A stretch of 64,000 bases of DNA from Caryophanales bacterium UBA4682. GTDB lineage: Bacteria; Bacillota_I; Bacilli_A; RFN20; CAG-288. The stretch is from assembly GCA_002404995.1 (NCBI GenBank), contig DHKY01000015.1, positions 1 to 64,000 on the forward strand. Reading direction: 5' to 3'. This document shows positions 15,695 to 25,349 of this stretch, piece by piece. The position numbers and the translations under genes are program-made. The first letter of the stretch is position 1; every line of letters begins with the position of its first letter. The notes under the pieces are model-generated. The model made no database searches. It saw only the letters and a list, made by a program, of their open reading frames with translations, and was not told the origin of the DNA.

Positions 15695-15737
15695 TATGTG
15701 TTCTACTTACACTAGAAAAACAAAGAGAGAGGTTAAT

Positions 15738-17018
15738 ATGTACAGAAAAATAATGGATTTCTTGGCAACTTGGAAGAAAAGCAAGCTTCGAAAGCCTTTG
15801 ATTTAACAAGGTGCAAGACAGATAGGTAAAACCTACTCTATTTTAGAGTTTGAACACAAAGAATACGAAAACGTTGCCTATTTTAATTTTGAGACAAGCT
15901 CAAAGCTGATTGAAACATTCCAAGAAGATATCAGTCCTAATTATTTAATACCAATTCTGTCTCACATTTCTGATTAAACAATTCTAAAAGAAAGAAAGCT
16001 TATTGTCTTCGATGAAGAAGAGTTATGTGAGCATGCAGTGGCTTCTCTGAAATACTTCTATGAACTCGCTCCAGACTATCACATTATTGTCGCAGACAGT
16101 CTACTAGGCGTAGCTGTTAACCAATCTCGTTTCTCTTTTCCTGTTGGGAAAGTAGACATCAAAACTCTTTATCCGATGGATAAGGAAGAATTCAGGATAG
16201 CACTAGGCGAAAAAGATCTGGTTGAAAGAATCAAGTATTGCTTTGATAGATGCCTTCTGCCTTACATGTAGCTGCAAGGATGACTTATCATCAATATCTA
16301 ATCATTGGAGGAAGACCGGAATGTGTTAAGGAATTTATCGAAACTAAAGACTTTGTCCTTGTTCGTCATATCCAGGATACAATCTTAGCTAGTTATCTTA
16401 ATGATAGGAGCAAATACAATAATTTAAATGAAATAAAGAAGACAAGACTAGTCTATGACAACATCACAACACAGCTTTCAAAACCACACACACGTTTCCA
16501 ATATAAGTTAATCAAAAAAGAAGGTCGTGTATCCGAATTTGAAAACGCAATCGAATAGCTTTCTTTATCTGGATTTATATCTCAGATCTATAAAACAGAA
16601 CAGATAAGAAAACCAATTGAAAACTATCGAGATATCGATTCATTCAAGATTTATGTTTCTGATCTTGGTTTACTTTGTCCTAAAAAAGACTTGCCTGCAA
16701 ATGATATCCTGTACAGGGGAAAGGAATGTTTTTAAAGGCGGCAGGACTGAAAATTATGTCAATGTCCAACTTACTATCAATGGATACCGAACACATTATT
16801 GGGAATCCGATAGAAGAGCAGAGATTGATTTTGTCATCCAGCGCAAGGAACATCTTATTCCAATTGAAGTTATAGCTGCCGACAACACAAGAGCAAAAAG
16901 TTTAAAAATCTATAGGGATACTTATAAACCAGATTATGCTATTAAAGTCTCTGCGAAAAGCTTTGCTTTCGAAGATAACAAGAAGATTGTTCCTCTATAT
17001 GCAGTATTCTGCATTTAA
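15738..17018 (+). pseudogene. AAA_14/DUF4143 ATPase gene, broken
   Basis: Continuous similarity to an AAA_14/DUF4143 ATPase but with several breaks. It begins MYRKIMDFLATWKKS; TAA follows KPLI just before the Walker A QGARQIGKT; TAA follows SHISD; a stop follows LLPYM near 16268; another follows FENAIE at 16558; and the frame changes near 16730. The C-terminus (KGGRTENYVNVQL, RRAEIDFVIQ, LIPIEVIAAD) keeps the nuclease-like motif. The breaks are spread along the gene, so this is old decay and cannot be explained by recoding. Its upstream 16-bp inverted repeat is still perfect. Confidence 0.85.
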
Positions 17019-17027
17019 AAGAGCAGA

Positions 17028-19952
17028 TTAGATTGTCTGGACATTGTTTGACGGACTATTATCGGGTTTAATACTAATTGGTCCGTTTCCACTGATAAAA
17101 TCATCGTTAAAACACTGAGACAAAACAATTTTACAAGATTTTGTATTACTACTTCCCAAACTGCTATTTTTGTTTCCTTTAATTTGAACTTTCTCCTTAT
17201 CACCAATATAAATATGAACATAGTTTGGACCATCAGCAGATCGTGATTCCCTATCAAAAGAAATCGTCGAATTTAAGCTTATCCACCCTGCTGTATATGT
17301 CGTAGAAGTCTTACTATTTCCAGCAATAGTAGCTGAAAACATCTTATTCTTTTCAGATGAATCCTGAGGAGTATCATTACCTGCTACTTTAAAATTATGC
17401 ATCCTGTAATAAGTTGTCCCCCAAGATTTCCATGAATTCTGCGTCACACTCCTATAAAGATAGTAATTAGTTTTAAAAGCAGGTTCTAGTACATAGGACT
17501 TTCCACTCTCTGGGGTAAAACTGCCATCACTAGATAACTTGTTGGCTTTAGACGCATCTGATGCATCATATATAGTCCAATTCTGGAAGACAAACTCAGT
17601 CCTGCTGACTTTATCTACTTTTTTCATTGGTTTAGAATCATTTCCGTTTATGTTGAAATCAGTAAGATGGTAAGTCTTTCCAGAAGAAAGATCCCTTTGA
17701 GTGGTGACTAAACTAGATTGACCATTGTATCGGTTAACTGTAATTAATCCAGCTGAAATCCACTTAGAGTAAATTGTTAAGACACCATTATTGACATATC
17801 CAACAGCAACAGATGGTTCAACAATATATGAATCATTTTCTGTTTTCAAAGGCTTAGTATAATTCTTATTGTAATAGAAACCAGAGAAAGCCCAAGTGGA
17901 GTCCTTAGAAGTCAGCTTACTCAATTTAACTTCGTTTCCGTTTCCAATAAAGTACAGTTCATTTGGATTTGAATTATTAGAGATTTCAATTTCTTCACTC
18001 TTGTCATTTGTATAGTCTAATCGGATTCCGTATTTATCATTTATTCCATCCGTAGAATACCATCCGAAAGTTTTCTGCTCATTACTAGAAGAATAAGAAT
18101 TATATGTTTTACCACCAGTCAGCAGTTGTTGATTCCTGTTTTCATACACATAGCTTGGAGCAATATCTGTCTTATAGTATTTTCGAATCATAGCTCCGCA
18201 TGCTGATTTAGTGACGGGAGAATTCGAATAGTCCGTAAAGGTAAATTTGACAGGGTCTGACACATCAGATAAAGAAATATCATAGTCGCCATAACCTTCA
18301 TGACAATCATTGACAGTGAGATTAGATCCGGTTTCAACATTGATATGGCCTGAATCACCTAAAGCAGAAATCAAGCCGCCAAAAGATGCTCCATTTTTAA
18401 TAGTCCTGGTTCCAGCATTTGTTACTTTCGCGTTACCCTTATCACTTGGATAGGGATTGACAACCTTTTTGTCACTTCCAGAAGGGCATTGGTATAAACT
18501 AGAATTCCTAGAATCATCATAGACAATTAATTTTCCGCCAACTGTTAAGGTACCAGTATCAGAAACATTTATTTCACTACCTGGCCTCATTTTCATTAAA
18601 GAAGATATAGTTAGAGAGGAATTGGAATTTACAGCTAAAAGAATATTCCAAGGCAAGGGGAAATATACCGTGCTAGTATCAATCGTTTGATTTAATTTTT
18701 CGGTCATCGCCTTCAATAGATCAGAAAGGAAACTTAGTGATCCAACTATAGATGCATCACCAGCAGCTTCAATGGAAATCTTTGTTGATTGAAAATTAAC
18801 ATCTCCATTAATATCAATCTTTGTTGCACTATCCGGTTGTAGCGATGGATCTGTTGTATAAAGATTTCCAGATGAGTTTCTCTTTATAACGATTGTTGCA
18901 TTGCTAGAACCCATCTCAAAAAGGCTTTTCTGGTCTGAACTATTGGGACCTATTATTTCCAAATCATCTGCATTATGTCGAGCAGCCAGTACCGCGGTAA
19001 CATTAATGCCCAAAACACTAGCAGTTTTACGAACTTCACCTGTGAAAAGATCAACATAGCCAATCAGTTTTGATCCGTAATTAAAAGTCCTTTTACTTTG
19101 TACATTCGGGAAGTCATATTGTGTCAACGGGAAAATCTTTGTCTGTCCGCCATAAACGGAAGCAGTATATTTTCCACCTTGATAATCATAAAAAACAAAA
19201 GGAAGTTTCCTTATTCCTGTGCTACCTTTAGGCATTACGATTTCACTATTAGAATCCTTTTTCGCCTCTTTGATATATCCCCTACAATCAATTGTTCCCT
19301 TATTTACAATTTTTGAATTCGTCTCCATTGTTATCTGGCAGTATTTTCCAGAAGTCTGACCAGTTACGATCTGGCCTTCCCACCCCAGAATACCTCCAAT
19401 GTTCAAAAACGCTCCTGAACTAACAGTCAAGGTCTTGTTTGCACTGATAGTAACCTCATTTTTCTTAAAGTAAGAAACAAATTCAGCTTTGGAATCAGCA
19501 AAAGGAGTTGTCGAATAGCCGGACGATTCTGGAATATAGTCACCCGAAACAGGGGCTCCATTTTGAAATGTCGCTTTTGTCTTCCACGTCCTACTCTTTT
19601 CTGATTCCTTCTGTCTTCCATCATAGGTCTCTCCTTCATAAGGAAGGCAGAGAGTATCTCCAGATGCGATTGTACAACTTGAATGAATAGTAGGATTCGT
19701 TCCTGGAACAACAAAGACTGTATTTGTACTTGCATCATTCCCTGCAGCCGTTAATGCACCTTCAATAGATGTAAAACTTCTAGTCTTTCCTGTAGTATCC
19801 TTAAAATAAGCAACCTTTTCCTTAGAAACAGAAGTCAAAGGAAAATCCATTTTATTAGAAGGATTTACATTCCAATAAGAAGACCCGATGCTAAGCAACG
19901 CAATGGTCAGAAAAGCAAGAAAAGAAAAAACAGAAGACTTAATTCTATTCAT
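17028..19952 (-). CDS. large exported beta-helix surface protein
   Basis: A 974-residue exported protein with an N-terminal hydrophobic segment (residues about 8-24) and a long Ser/Thr/Asn/Gly-rich body of repeated short strands, typical of a right-handed beta-helix adhesin. Near residues 670-760 an InlB-like repeat style appears (WAFSGFYYNKNYT, LTIYSKW). No LPxTG or C-terminal membrane anchor. It is paralogous to 41307-42959: both share a VAY...YTSVEAAL-like start, VVPGT.P, DCRG or DCWG, LPF.FYD.QGG and a FGG...I motif. The start codon overlaps the stop of the upstream partner as ATGA (19949-19952), so its translation probably depends on that gene, which carries an eight-G tract and is out of frame here. 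Confidence 0.72.
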   Translation of the reverse strand: MNRIKSSVFSFLAFLTIALLSIGSSYWNVNPSNKMDFPLTSVSKEKVAYFKDTTGKTRSFTSIEGALTAAGNDASTNTVFVVPGTNPTIHSSCTIASGDTLCLPYEGETYDGRQKESEKSRTWKTKATFQNGAPVSGDYIPESSGYSTTPFADSKAEFVSYFKKNEVTISANKTLTVSSGAFLNIGGILGWEGQIVTGQTSGKYCQITMETNSKIVNKGTIDCRGYIKEAKKDSNSEIVMPKGSTGIRKLPFVFYDYQGGKYTASVYGGQTKIFPLTQYDFPNVQSKRTFNYGSKLIGYVDLFTGEVRKTASVLGINVTAVLAARHNADDLEIIGPNSSDQKSLFEMGSSNATIVIKRNSSGNLYTTDPSLQPDSATKIDINGDVNFQSTKISIEAAGDASIVGSLSFLSDLLKAMTEKLNQTIDTSTVYFPLPWNILLAVNSNSSLTISSLMKMRPGSEINVSDTGTLTVGGKLIVYDDSRNSSLYQCPSGSDKKVVNPYPSDKGNAKVTNAGTRTIKNGASFGGLISALGDSGHINVETGSNLTVNDCHEGYGDYDISLSDVSDPVKFTFTDYSNSPVTKSACGAMIRKYYKTDIAPSYVYENRNQQLLTGGKTYNSYSSSNEQKTFGWYSTDGINDKYGIRLDYTNDKSEEIEISNNSNPNELYFIGNGNEVKLSKLTSKDSTWAFSGFYYNKNYTKPLKTENDSYIVEPSVAVGYVNNGVLTIYSKWISAGLITVNRYNGQSSLVTTQRDLSSGKTYHLTDFNINGNDSKPMKKVDKVSRTEFVFQNWTIYDASDASKANKLSSDGSFTPESGKSYVLEPAFKTNYYLYRSVTQNSWKSWGTTYYRMHNFKVAGNDTPQDSSEKNKMFSATIAGNSKTSTTYTAGWISLNSTISFDRESRSADGPNYVHIYIGDKEKVQIKGNKNSSLGSSNTKSCKIVLSQCFNDDFISGNGPISIKPDNSPSNNVQTI

Positions 19953-20637
19953 GCTGCCATATTCCTTGTTATCGAAGCAGAAAGAGTCTTACTGGAAGTA
20001 AAGAAATCTTCATTGCTATCTGGAGAGAAAGTATAACGAATAGCGAAATAATAAAAAGATGCTTTACCTATTTCTGATATATCACTTAGATTAAAAGACT
20101 CTTTCCAGGTTCCTTCTTCTTTCTTACCTGCCACAGCAGAGTTGCTAAATGAAGAAGAATCCAGTGAAGAAGGAGAACAAATCAAGTCAGCTCTACTCAA
20201 AAGAGAAGAACAAGAAGAAATCTTAGACTGATCCGAAGAGGAAGAGGAAAAAATATCCGATACAACATTCAGAGAAGAAAAAGAAGATGGAAGATGAGAC
20301 TGAATAGAATCGGATCCGGTATCAATCGTAAAGTAAAGATAAATAATTCCTTGTGTCTGACTGATGATTTCATCTTCAGATGTCCTAAAACACTTCAGTT
20401 TATTATTCCAAACAAAACTAGAAGTATCGATTTGAGTAAGAGTCAGATACTGATTGATATCCGAAAACTCTCCGTCTGCTCCGATACTATCTAACGGAGC
20501 ATCCCTAGACGGACTATCTTTTGATGTAATTAACCAACTAGAAAAGCCGACACCGACTAAAGACAGGGATATTAGCCCAAGAAGCCCCCCCCGCAAACTA
20601 GTCGTACAAACTTCTTAACTGCAAAGCTTTTCTTCAT
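19949..20637 (-). CDS. SipW-type exported protein, out of frame at G8 tract
   Basis: An exported protein with a SipW-dependent style signal peptide (LISLSLVGVGFSSWLIT). The open frame begins only at a TTG inside the signal sequence (20596). An ATG at 20637 opens a better N-terminus (MKKSFAVKKFVRLVCGG), but it runs into a stop at 20572-20574 because the run of G at 20585-20592 has eight bases. Nine or six G would join the two frames into one 229-residue protein. I therefore treat this as one gene in the off state of a slippage switch, or carrying a one-base indel. It pairs with the beta-helix gene downstream by an ATGA overlap, the same arrangement as 42956 with 41307. No clear ribosome site precedes 20637. 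Confidence 0.6.
20585..20592 (-). repeat. eight-G tract, candidate phase switch
   Basis: Eight consecutive G on the minus strand at codons 16-18 counted from ATG 20637. Frame depends on the G count: 8 gives early termination, 6 or 9 gives a full signal peptide and protein. Confidence 0.65.
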
Positions 20638-20761
20638 ATATTTAACATTTTGCTATTCTTTTCTCTCTTTGTCAACTGACAATGAGAAATTTAATTGTCA
20701 TAGGAGAATAGATTCAACAATCAAAAGATAACTCTTTTCAACGTTCAAATCGTCTCTAAAG

Positions 20762-21961
20762 TTACCAATGCTCTGCCAGCAAGAATTCCGAAAGATACAC
20801 AATCTTAATTCCGTTAACATTTCCACCGGCAAGCCGATCAAGAGTCACAACATATTTCGGATAGTGGTCCTGAATATTCATAAGATTCGAAACCTCTCTA
20901 TTCGAATTCTTTGGAAGAGTAACGCAAGCCTGAACATAAATCCGATCATTTCCATGTTCAGCTAGAAAATCAATTTCCTTATCTCCGTCTTTCCCAACAT
21001 ATACGTTATATCCGCGACGTTTTAGTTCTAAGAAAATAACATTCTCCAAAACACTATCCAGCATCGAGGGATTATATCCAAACAGAGCATATTTCAAGGA
21101 AATATCCGAAAGATAATATTTTTCCTGCGTCTTTAGTATGTTTTTTCCTTTTAAATCATAGCGTGGACAAGGAAAAATAATAAAGGCCTGTTCCAACCAC
21201 TTCAGATAATTGTAGATGCTTTCTACAGAAATAGTGCGATGCTCATTTTTCCTAAAAACAGAAATTGAATTTGCTGAAAAAGTCTTTCCAATATTTTCAA
21301 TTACAAATCGGACAACTCTTTCAAATAGATCCTGTCTGTTCCTGCGATGTCGACTGATAATATCACGAGAAGCAATAGTATGATAGATTCCATTTGAAAT
21401 CTGATAAGCAGAATCTGAATCATAATTCCCCAGAGCAATAATCGGGAACCCGCCAAAACAAATATACTCTTCTAATTTTTCATCTATCGAAAGAGCAGAA
21501 TTCTTCTTAAAATCCAAGAATTCACGGAAGGACAAAGTATAGACTGGAATCTGAACATACCGCCCCGTCAAATAAGTCGAGATTTCACTAGACCTCAACT
21601 TAGAATTTGATCCAGTAACATAAATATCAGCGTTTGATCCTTCGAGCAAACTATTCACTGCCTTTTCCCAATTCGGAACTTCCTGGACTTCATCTAATAA
21701 AAGATAGCAATGTTCTCTTCCGTTCCTTCTTCTTAGAAGATCATCGTACCTTTGCTTTGCCGTAATATCAGAAGGAATATCCATCTCTGTATATTTCTTC
21801 CTGATGATATCATCTTCATTAACACCCTCTTTCAACAGCTCATCATGAATCCTACCAAAAATAGTCGATTTACCACATCGACGTACTCCAGAAAGAATCT
21901 TAACAATAGGTTGATTGATAAAAGGCTTTACTGCTTTTATATAATCTGGTCTATAAATCAT
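20762..21961 (-). CDS. AAA_14/DUF4143 ATPase
   Basis: A 399-residue ATPase of the AAA_14/DUF4143 class. Walker A SGVRRCGKST near residue 25, Walker B CYLLLDEVQEVPNW, TGSN sensor near residue 118, STYLTGRYVQIPVYTLSF hinge, and C-terminal GDKEIDFLAEHGNDRIYVQACVTL resembling the nuclease-like end. AGG at 21593-21595 gives SNSKLMSSE, the form expected in this family, while the invariant Arg residues of VRRCGKS and TGRY are CGN. It stands alone, transcribed leftward, with an inverted repeat upstream at 22017-22068. Substrate and role unknown. Confidence 0.85.
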   Translation of the reverse strand: MIYRPDYIKAVKPFINQPIVKILSGVRRCGKSTIFGRIHDELLKEGVNEDDIIRKKYTEMDIPSDITAKQRYDDLLRRRNGREHCYLLLDEVQEVPNWEKAVNSLLEGSNADIYVTGSNSKLRSSEISTYLTGRYVQIPVYTLSFREFLDFKKNSALSIDEKLEEYICFGGFPIIALGNYDSDSAYQISNGIYHTIASRDIISRHRRNRQDLFERVVRFVIENIGKTFSANSISVFRKNEHRTISVESIYNYLKWLEQAFIIFPCPRYDLKGKNILKTQEKYYLSDISLKYALFGYNPSMLDSVLENVIFLELKRRGYNVYVGKDGDKEIDFLAEHGNDRIYVQACVTLPKNSNREVSNLMNIQDHYPKYVVTLDRLAGGNVNGIKIVYLSEFLLAEHW

Positions 21962-22016
21962 GATGAGCCTTCTAAACTTTATTATACACTATTATTATAT
22001 TATTTAAAGGTTTTTA

Positions 22017-22068
22017 AATCCAGGCTTTAAAAACTTACGGTTAATGATTCATTTTTTAACCCTGGATT
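22017..22068. repeat. inverted repeat upstream of ATPase gene
   Basis: AATCCAGGCTTTAAAAA at 22017-22033 faces TTTTTAACCCTGGATT at 22053-22068; the arms match at nearly every position. It lies about 56 bases before the start of 20762-21961. The rest of 21962-22302 has no gene. Confidence 0.55.
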
Positions 22069-22302
22069 GTTTTTTATAGCAAAGTCAAACTAGTTAGCTA
22101 AAAAGTTTCTTTTCTTTCATAAAGCCAAGTCTTTCAAGGTGCTGTTTCAGGAATTCTAAAAACAGAGAAAGATTGTTACTAGCTGACACAATATCAATTG
22201 GTCTATAATCCGACACATTTTATCTGATTTTTTCAAATTCTTTAACCTATGAATATTAATATCTTGTAAAATAAACAAGAATATAAAAAAGAGTCATAAC
22301 GA

Positions 22303-25281
22303 ATGTTCAAATCATACAGTCCAAAAAGAAGAATCTTCTTAATTCTGACCTTCATGGCCTATGTTTGCTGTATGCTTTTTGTCATTGTCGAAGCGTGTCT
22401 TCCAGGAACCATATCTGGAAACCATTCCGATGCTGTCGGTGGAGGTATCGCCGACATCATCAACGGAAATGCAACCGATCAGACCATTATTGTAGAACCA
22501 ACTGATGTTGTCATAAACAACAAGGACAAAACAGACCTCTATGTCGGCGATACTCTCCAATTGTCTGCAAAGATTCTCCCTGAGAACTCATCCTTCCAAT
22601 CCCTCACCTATGAAAGCAGCCAAATGGATGTTCTCTCCGTGGACGAAAAAGGATTGATCACAGCTAAAAAAGAAGGAACAAGCATCATCACCTGTTCTTC
22701 CACATCCTTCCCGTCTATCAAAGATACTCTATCTCTCACAGTCCACAATATCCACGAAACCAAAATCGAATCGGTTATCAATGAAGTAAAGCCAGCTAGC
22801 GATGGCATCTATGATTTAGAGTGCAACAAGACTTATACCATCAAGACGACCTTCACTCCAAATAATACAACAATCAAGACTCTTTCATATTCGAGCAACT
22901 GCTTAGATAACTCCATCACGCTCAATAACGGAACCATCCGAACAAATTCGGTGGTCACCGACCAAATTACAATCACCATCAAATCCAAGCAGGGATTTGA
23001 AAACAAACTGAAAATAAAAGTTCATGAGAGCAAAACCAATATTATTCCTCTGACTAAAATTGCTATTACAAAGACAGACTATGTACAATCCGTTGGAGAA
23101 AGTATCAATGTCAATTCCTCAGGTCCTTATCAGATAACGTTCGAACCAAGCAATGCAACTTATAAGACCTTCAAATTAGAAATATCGGATTCTACTGTTG
23201 CCTCCGTATCCTCTACGACAGTAAGAGGACTGAAGAACGGAACAGCAACACTGAAGGTTACCTCTTTGAAATATCCAGAGCTATCCGATAGCCGTTCTAT
23301 CACAATCGATACGGTTCACCTGAATTCCATTGGAAGCATCTATCTTGGTCATTCCTCTTCTCCGACGAGGAATGTCGGACAAGAAAGGAATCTGACCTAT
23401 CAGAATCCAAGTCCACGCAATGCCTCGGCAGCTATGGGAAACAAGAGTGATCATATCCTTTATGAGAGTTCTGTTCCGGAAGTAGCCAAAGTCGATGCTA
23501 ACGGAAAGGTGACAGCAAGGAAAGAGGGAACCTCTACCCTGGCAAGGAAGTTCTATGATACGAAAGAAGAAAAAGACGGTCATGCTTCTCCTGCGGTCAC
23601 AAAGTCCATCCAAGTCAAAGTCGTCGTACCGCCAGAACCGGAAGGTGTTTATGACTTTACCTTGAAGAACGGCTTGAGTGAAGCCAATAACGATGACTTG
23701 GTTCTATATAACAATAAGTCCTATTCCTTATCCTCGAAGATTACTGTAGATAAGCTATATAACAAAGACGGGAATGAAATCAAGACTGGTGTCAGTAAGA
23801 CACTAGGCTTTGCAATCGATTCCGTCTATCCGGAAGATCAGAAACAGAATCTGTCTCTTTCTAGCGGAACCTTTGTCTCAAATGCCATGGTCCCTCTCCA
23901 AGTGACGCTCAAGGTCACGCATAAGGATTCAGGTCTTTTCAAGTATGTGACTTATTACATCATCAATAAGAGGAGCAGGCAGGCGAGCATTTCAAATCCG
24001 GTCAGTTCCAGAACAGAAGAAGACAATACCTTTAACGGTATCTCCTATCCTGCTTTTGAGGAGAAAGGAGAAGTATCGGTTTCCGATACCTTGGAGATTA
24101 AGATCAATCCGGAACTGGATAGCCTGGAATCTTATAATTTTGCCTTTGAATCCGATAAGAGCAATCTCTATTCCTTGACCAGCAGGACTTCCAAAGGATT
24201 TTCTATCCATGGAAGGGATGAAGGAGACAGGAAAGTCTTGGTCACACCTTGTTATCAGGATCATGTCTTTACTGGAAACAGCAGGATCCTTCATCTTTCC
24301 ATCTACCATCGTTATATTGAAAACAGGTCCATCAAGAGGTTCAAGGAAACTTCGAAAGAGGAAATCAGCTTAGAGAAGCATACGGATGAAAAAGGAATCA
24401 TCTCCTTAGAATTCACCAAGGGAGAGAAAATCACCTATCAGCTTATCAAATCACCGGAGAACTATACGAAAGAAGAAATCCGAATCCAGAACTCGAATCC
24501 AGAAGCCGTTACGGTCAAAGACGGAGTATTTACCAGGAAGAACATCGGCAAGTCCACCATCGTCTTGGAAGACAAATGCTCTGGAAATAAGATTACGTTG
24601 AATCTCTTTGTTGTCAATAAATCTGCCTTTGCCTCGAATCCCTTTACACTGAAGCAGACTTATCTGACCTATGACAAGGAAAAGAACGCTTATCACATCC
24701 AGAACGGAACTACGGCTAAGATCACAACGAATTTCACAAAGGAAAGCACCTATAAGACCGTCAGCTATCATTCCAGCAATACAGAGATTCTTCAGATCGG
24801 CAATGATGGCAATATCACCCCTCTGAAAGTCGGAGAATGCAAGATAACAGCTACAATAGATGATAACAACACCATCCATAGGTCCTACAGTGTCAATATT
24901 GTGGTAGACAAGAAAGGTGTCATTGACAACAGGAAATCCTTCCTTGCAAAACTAAGAAAAGGACTCGGGCACTTTGGAGCCTTCCTGATCACTGGTATCT
25001 GTTCAACTCTCTTCTATCTGTTCTTGGCGAAGAGAAAGAAACAGCACCTCTATCTGGTTCCAATCAATTTCGTTCAAGGCTTTGCTGTAGCCGGCTTAAC
25101 CGAGCTAATCCAGCTCTTTGTTCCCGGACGATGCGGAGCATTCTCAGATGTCAGGATCGATTATATCGGATTCCTGTTCTCATCGGTGACCATCACCCTT
25201 CTCTTCTTCCTGATTCCATTGATTATCAGACTTGTCAAACTCCTGATTGAAAAGCAGAAAAACAAAAAATCCAATCAGTAA
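22303..25281 (+). CDS. VanZ-type membrane protein with Ig-like insert
   Basis: A 992-residue protein. Residues about 8-30 are a membrane helix (IFLILTFMAYVCCMLFVIVE) that looks like the first helix of a VanZ domain. About 860 extracellular residues of bacterial Ig-like (Big_2) repeats follow (LYVGDTLQLSAKILPEN, KEGTSIITCSS and several similar units). The remaining VanZ helices come at the end (FGAFLITGICSTLFYLFL, GLTELIQLFVPGR, DYIGFLFSS). VanZ proteins are linked to glycopeptide tolerance, but the biochemical role is unclear. The inserted repeats suggest a wall-reaching domain displayed from a VanZ base. Weak ribosome site. Confidence 0.78.
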   Translation: MFKSYSPKRRIFLILTFMAYVCCMLFVIVEACLPGTISGNHSDAVGGGIADIINGNATDQTIIVEPTDVVINNKDKTDLYVGDTLQLSAKILPENSSFQSLTYESSQMDVLSVDEKGLITAKKEGTSIITCSSTSFPSIKDTLSLTVHNIHETKIESVINEVKPASDGIYDLECNKTYTIKTTFTPNNTTIKTLSYSSNCLDNSITLNNGTIRTNSVVTDQITITIKSKQGFENKLKIKVHESKTNIIPLTKIAITKTDYVQSVGESINVNSSGPYQITFEPSNATYKTFKLEISDSTVASVSSTTVRGLKNGTATLKVTSLKYPELSDSRSITIDTVHLNSIGSIYLGHSSSPTRNVGQERNLTYQNPSPRNASAAMGNKSDHILYESSVPEVAKVDANGKVTARKEGTSTLARKFYDTKEEKDGHASPAVTKSIQVKVVVPPEPEGVYDFTLKNGLSEANNDDLVLYNNKSYSLSSKITVDKLYNKDGNEIKTGVSKTLGFAIDSVYPEDQKQNLSLSSGTFVSNAMVPLQVTLKVTHKDSGLFKYVTYYIINKRSRQASISNPVSSRTEEDNTFNGISYPAFEEKGEVSVSDTLEIKINPELDSLESYNFAFESDKSNLYSLTSRTSKGFSIHGRDEGDRKVLVTPCYQDHVFTGNSRILHLSIYHRYIENRSIKRFKETSKEEISLEKHTDEKGIISLEFTKGEKITYQLIKSPENYTKEEIRIQNSNPEAVTVKDGVFTRKNIGKSTIVLEDKCSGNKITLNLFVVNKSAFASNPFTLKQTYLTYDKEKNAYHIQNGTTAKITTNFTKESTYKTVSYHSSNTEILQIGNDGNITPLKVGECKITATIDDNNTIHRSYSVNIVVDKKGVIDNRKSFLAKLRKGLGHFGAFLITGICSTLFYLFLAKRKKQHLYLVPINFVQGFAVAGLTELIQLFVPGRCGAFSDVRIDYIGFLFSSVTITLLFFLIPLIIRLVKLLIEKQKNKKSNQ

Positions 25282-25313
25282 AAAATAGGTGGAAACAGGC
25301 CTATCTGCCGTTT

Positions 25314-25342
25314 TTGCTTTTTTCCCATAATCGTGCTATAAT
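25314..25342 (+). promoter_or_regulatory. promoter for leaderless transcript
   Basis: TTGCTT at 25314-25319 and TATAAT at 25337-25342 are separated by 17 bases. Transcription would start about seven bases later, at 25349-25350, which is the A of the ATG start codon. There is no ribosome site, so the mRNA is probably leaderless. Confidence 0.7.
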
Positions 25343-25349
25343 TCAGCAT

